A stretch of 64,000 nucleotides of DNA, taken from Novosphingobium umbonatum (GTDB taxonomy: Bacteria > Pseudomonadota > Alphaproteobacteria > Sphingomonadales > Sphingomonadaceae). The notes under the pieces are model-generated. The model did no database searches. It was not told the DNA's origin and saw only the letters and a program-made list of their open reading frames with translations. Shown here piece after piece: positions 63,774-64,000 of this stretch; the stretch's first letter is position 1; each line of letters opens with the position of its first letter. Location: the NCBI RefSeq assembly GCF_004005905.1, contig NZ_SACO01000001.1:62001-126000 (forward strand). The letters are read 5' to 3'. The position numbers and the translations under genes are program-made.

Positions 63774-64000
63774 TCACGCCTCCCCTGCCGCATCGACCAG
63801 CGCACTGGCCAAGGCTTCCTGCGGCGTCTTGTCACCCCACAGCAGGAACTGGAAGGCGGGATAGAAACGATCGCATTCCTCGACCGCCACTTCGACCAAC
63901 ATCTGCGCTTGGCCAAGGCTTAGCAGACCATCATCGCCCAACATCAGGCCATGGCGATACAGCAGCATGGAATTGTTCGACCACACATCGAAATGGCCCA
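63774..64000 (-). CDS. YbjN-domain protein, C-terminal part
   Basis: The 75 residues visible, running off the right edge, include LMLGDDGLLSLGQAQMLVEVAVEECDRFYPAF in parts and a C-terminal helix with LASALVDAAGEA. This is the C-terminal end of a YbjN (sensory transduction regulator) domain of the form usually found upstream of proC in sphingomonads. The beginning is outside the window. Function is not established. Confidence 0.75.
   Translation of the reverse strand, partial: GHFDVWSNNSMLLYRHGLMLGDDGLLSLGQAQMLVEVAVEECDRFYPAFQFLLWGDKTPQEALASALVDAAGEA

Overview
The window is GC-rich chromosomal DNA from an alphaproteobacterium, most likely a sphingomonad close to Novosphingobium. This is inferred from gene content and from housekeeping genes typical of the group: two large TonB-dependent receptors, a DUF2849-CysI-DUF934-CysH sulfur operon, a ppk-ppx pair, short QueF, Obg, a YbjN-proC pair and a Bax1-like protein. 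No integrase, insertion sequence or CRISPR array was seen.

Layout. (1) 1-14.6 kb is a glycoside-catabolism region. A TetR regulator converges on a two-gene operon that looks like the beta and alpha subunits of a C-glycoside deglycosidase, divergent from a GMC oxidoreductase. Next comes a five-gene minus-strand operon: TonB receptor, Tat-exported dehydrogenase small subunit, pyranose-oxidase-like GMC catalytic subunit, MFS transporter and hydroxypyruvate-isomerase-like enzyme. A secreted carboxylesterase and a ThuA-like gene broken by one in-frame stop follow. Three promoters here share an AATTGGAA-N6-TTCYAATT-like palindrome overlapping or abutting their core elements, suggesting one repressor-controlled regulon. 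The model is uptake by the receptor, C3 oxidation of the sugar by the GMC complex, and carbon-carbon bond cleavage by the alpha/beta deglycosidase. (2) 14.7-20.5 kb holds a LysR regulator, a HupE/UreJ-like membrane protein, two lipoproteins with long poly-serine linkers (DUF3500 and an intradiol-dioxygenase fold) and a protein-mannosyltransferase-like membrane enzyme. (3) 20.6-28.1 kb is a compact type IV secretion operon, virB1-2-3-4-6-9-10-11, with no recognisable virB5, virB7, virB8, virD4 or relaxase gene.

(4) 28.1-33.3 kb carries an M28 peptidase, a second TonB receptor and a GNAT acetyltransferase. (5) 33.4-43.1 kb is a carboxylate module: MHS-family transporter with a large loop insertion, DcaP-type porin, divergent acetyl-CoA synthetase, and a CrbR/CrbS-like response regulator and symporter-fused hybrid kinase whose 3' ends overlap. 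(6) 43.1-49.6 kb: GT4 glycosyltransferase, LpxH-like phosphoesterase, ppx and ppk (with a possible PHO box), queF. (7) 49.7-57.7 kb: an unknown membrane protein, a sulfurtransferase, cystathionine beta-lyase and the sulfite-reduction operon cobA-DUF2849-cysI-DUF934-cysH. (8) 57.7-64 kb: SDR epimerase, proB, obg, tRNA-Ala(CGC), a proline-rich lipoprotein, a Bax1-like membrane protein, proC and a partial ybjN.

Most genes are tightly packed, with start-stop overlaps throughout the type IV, sulfur and proB operons. Protein identifications rest on reading the sequences by eye; no database search was run.
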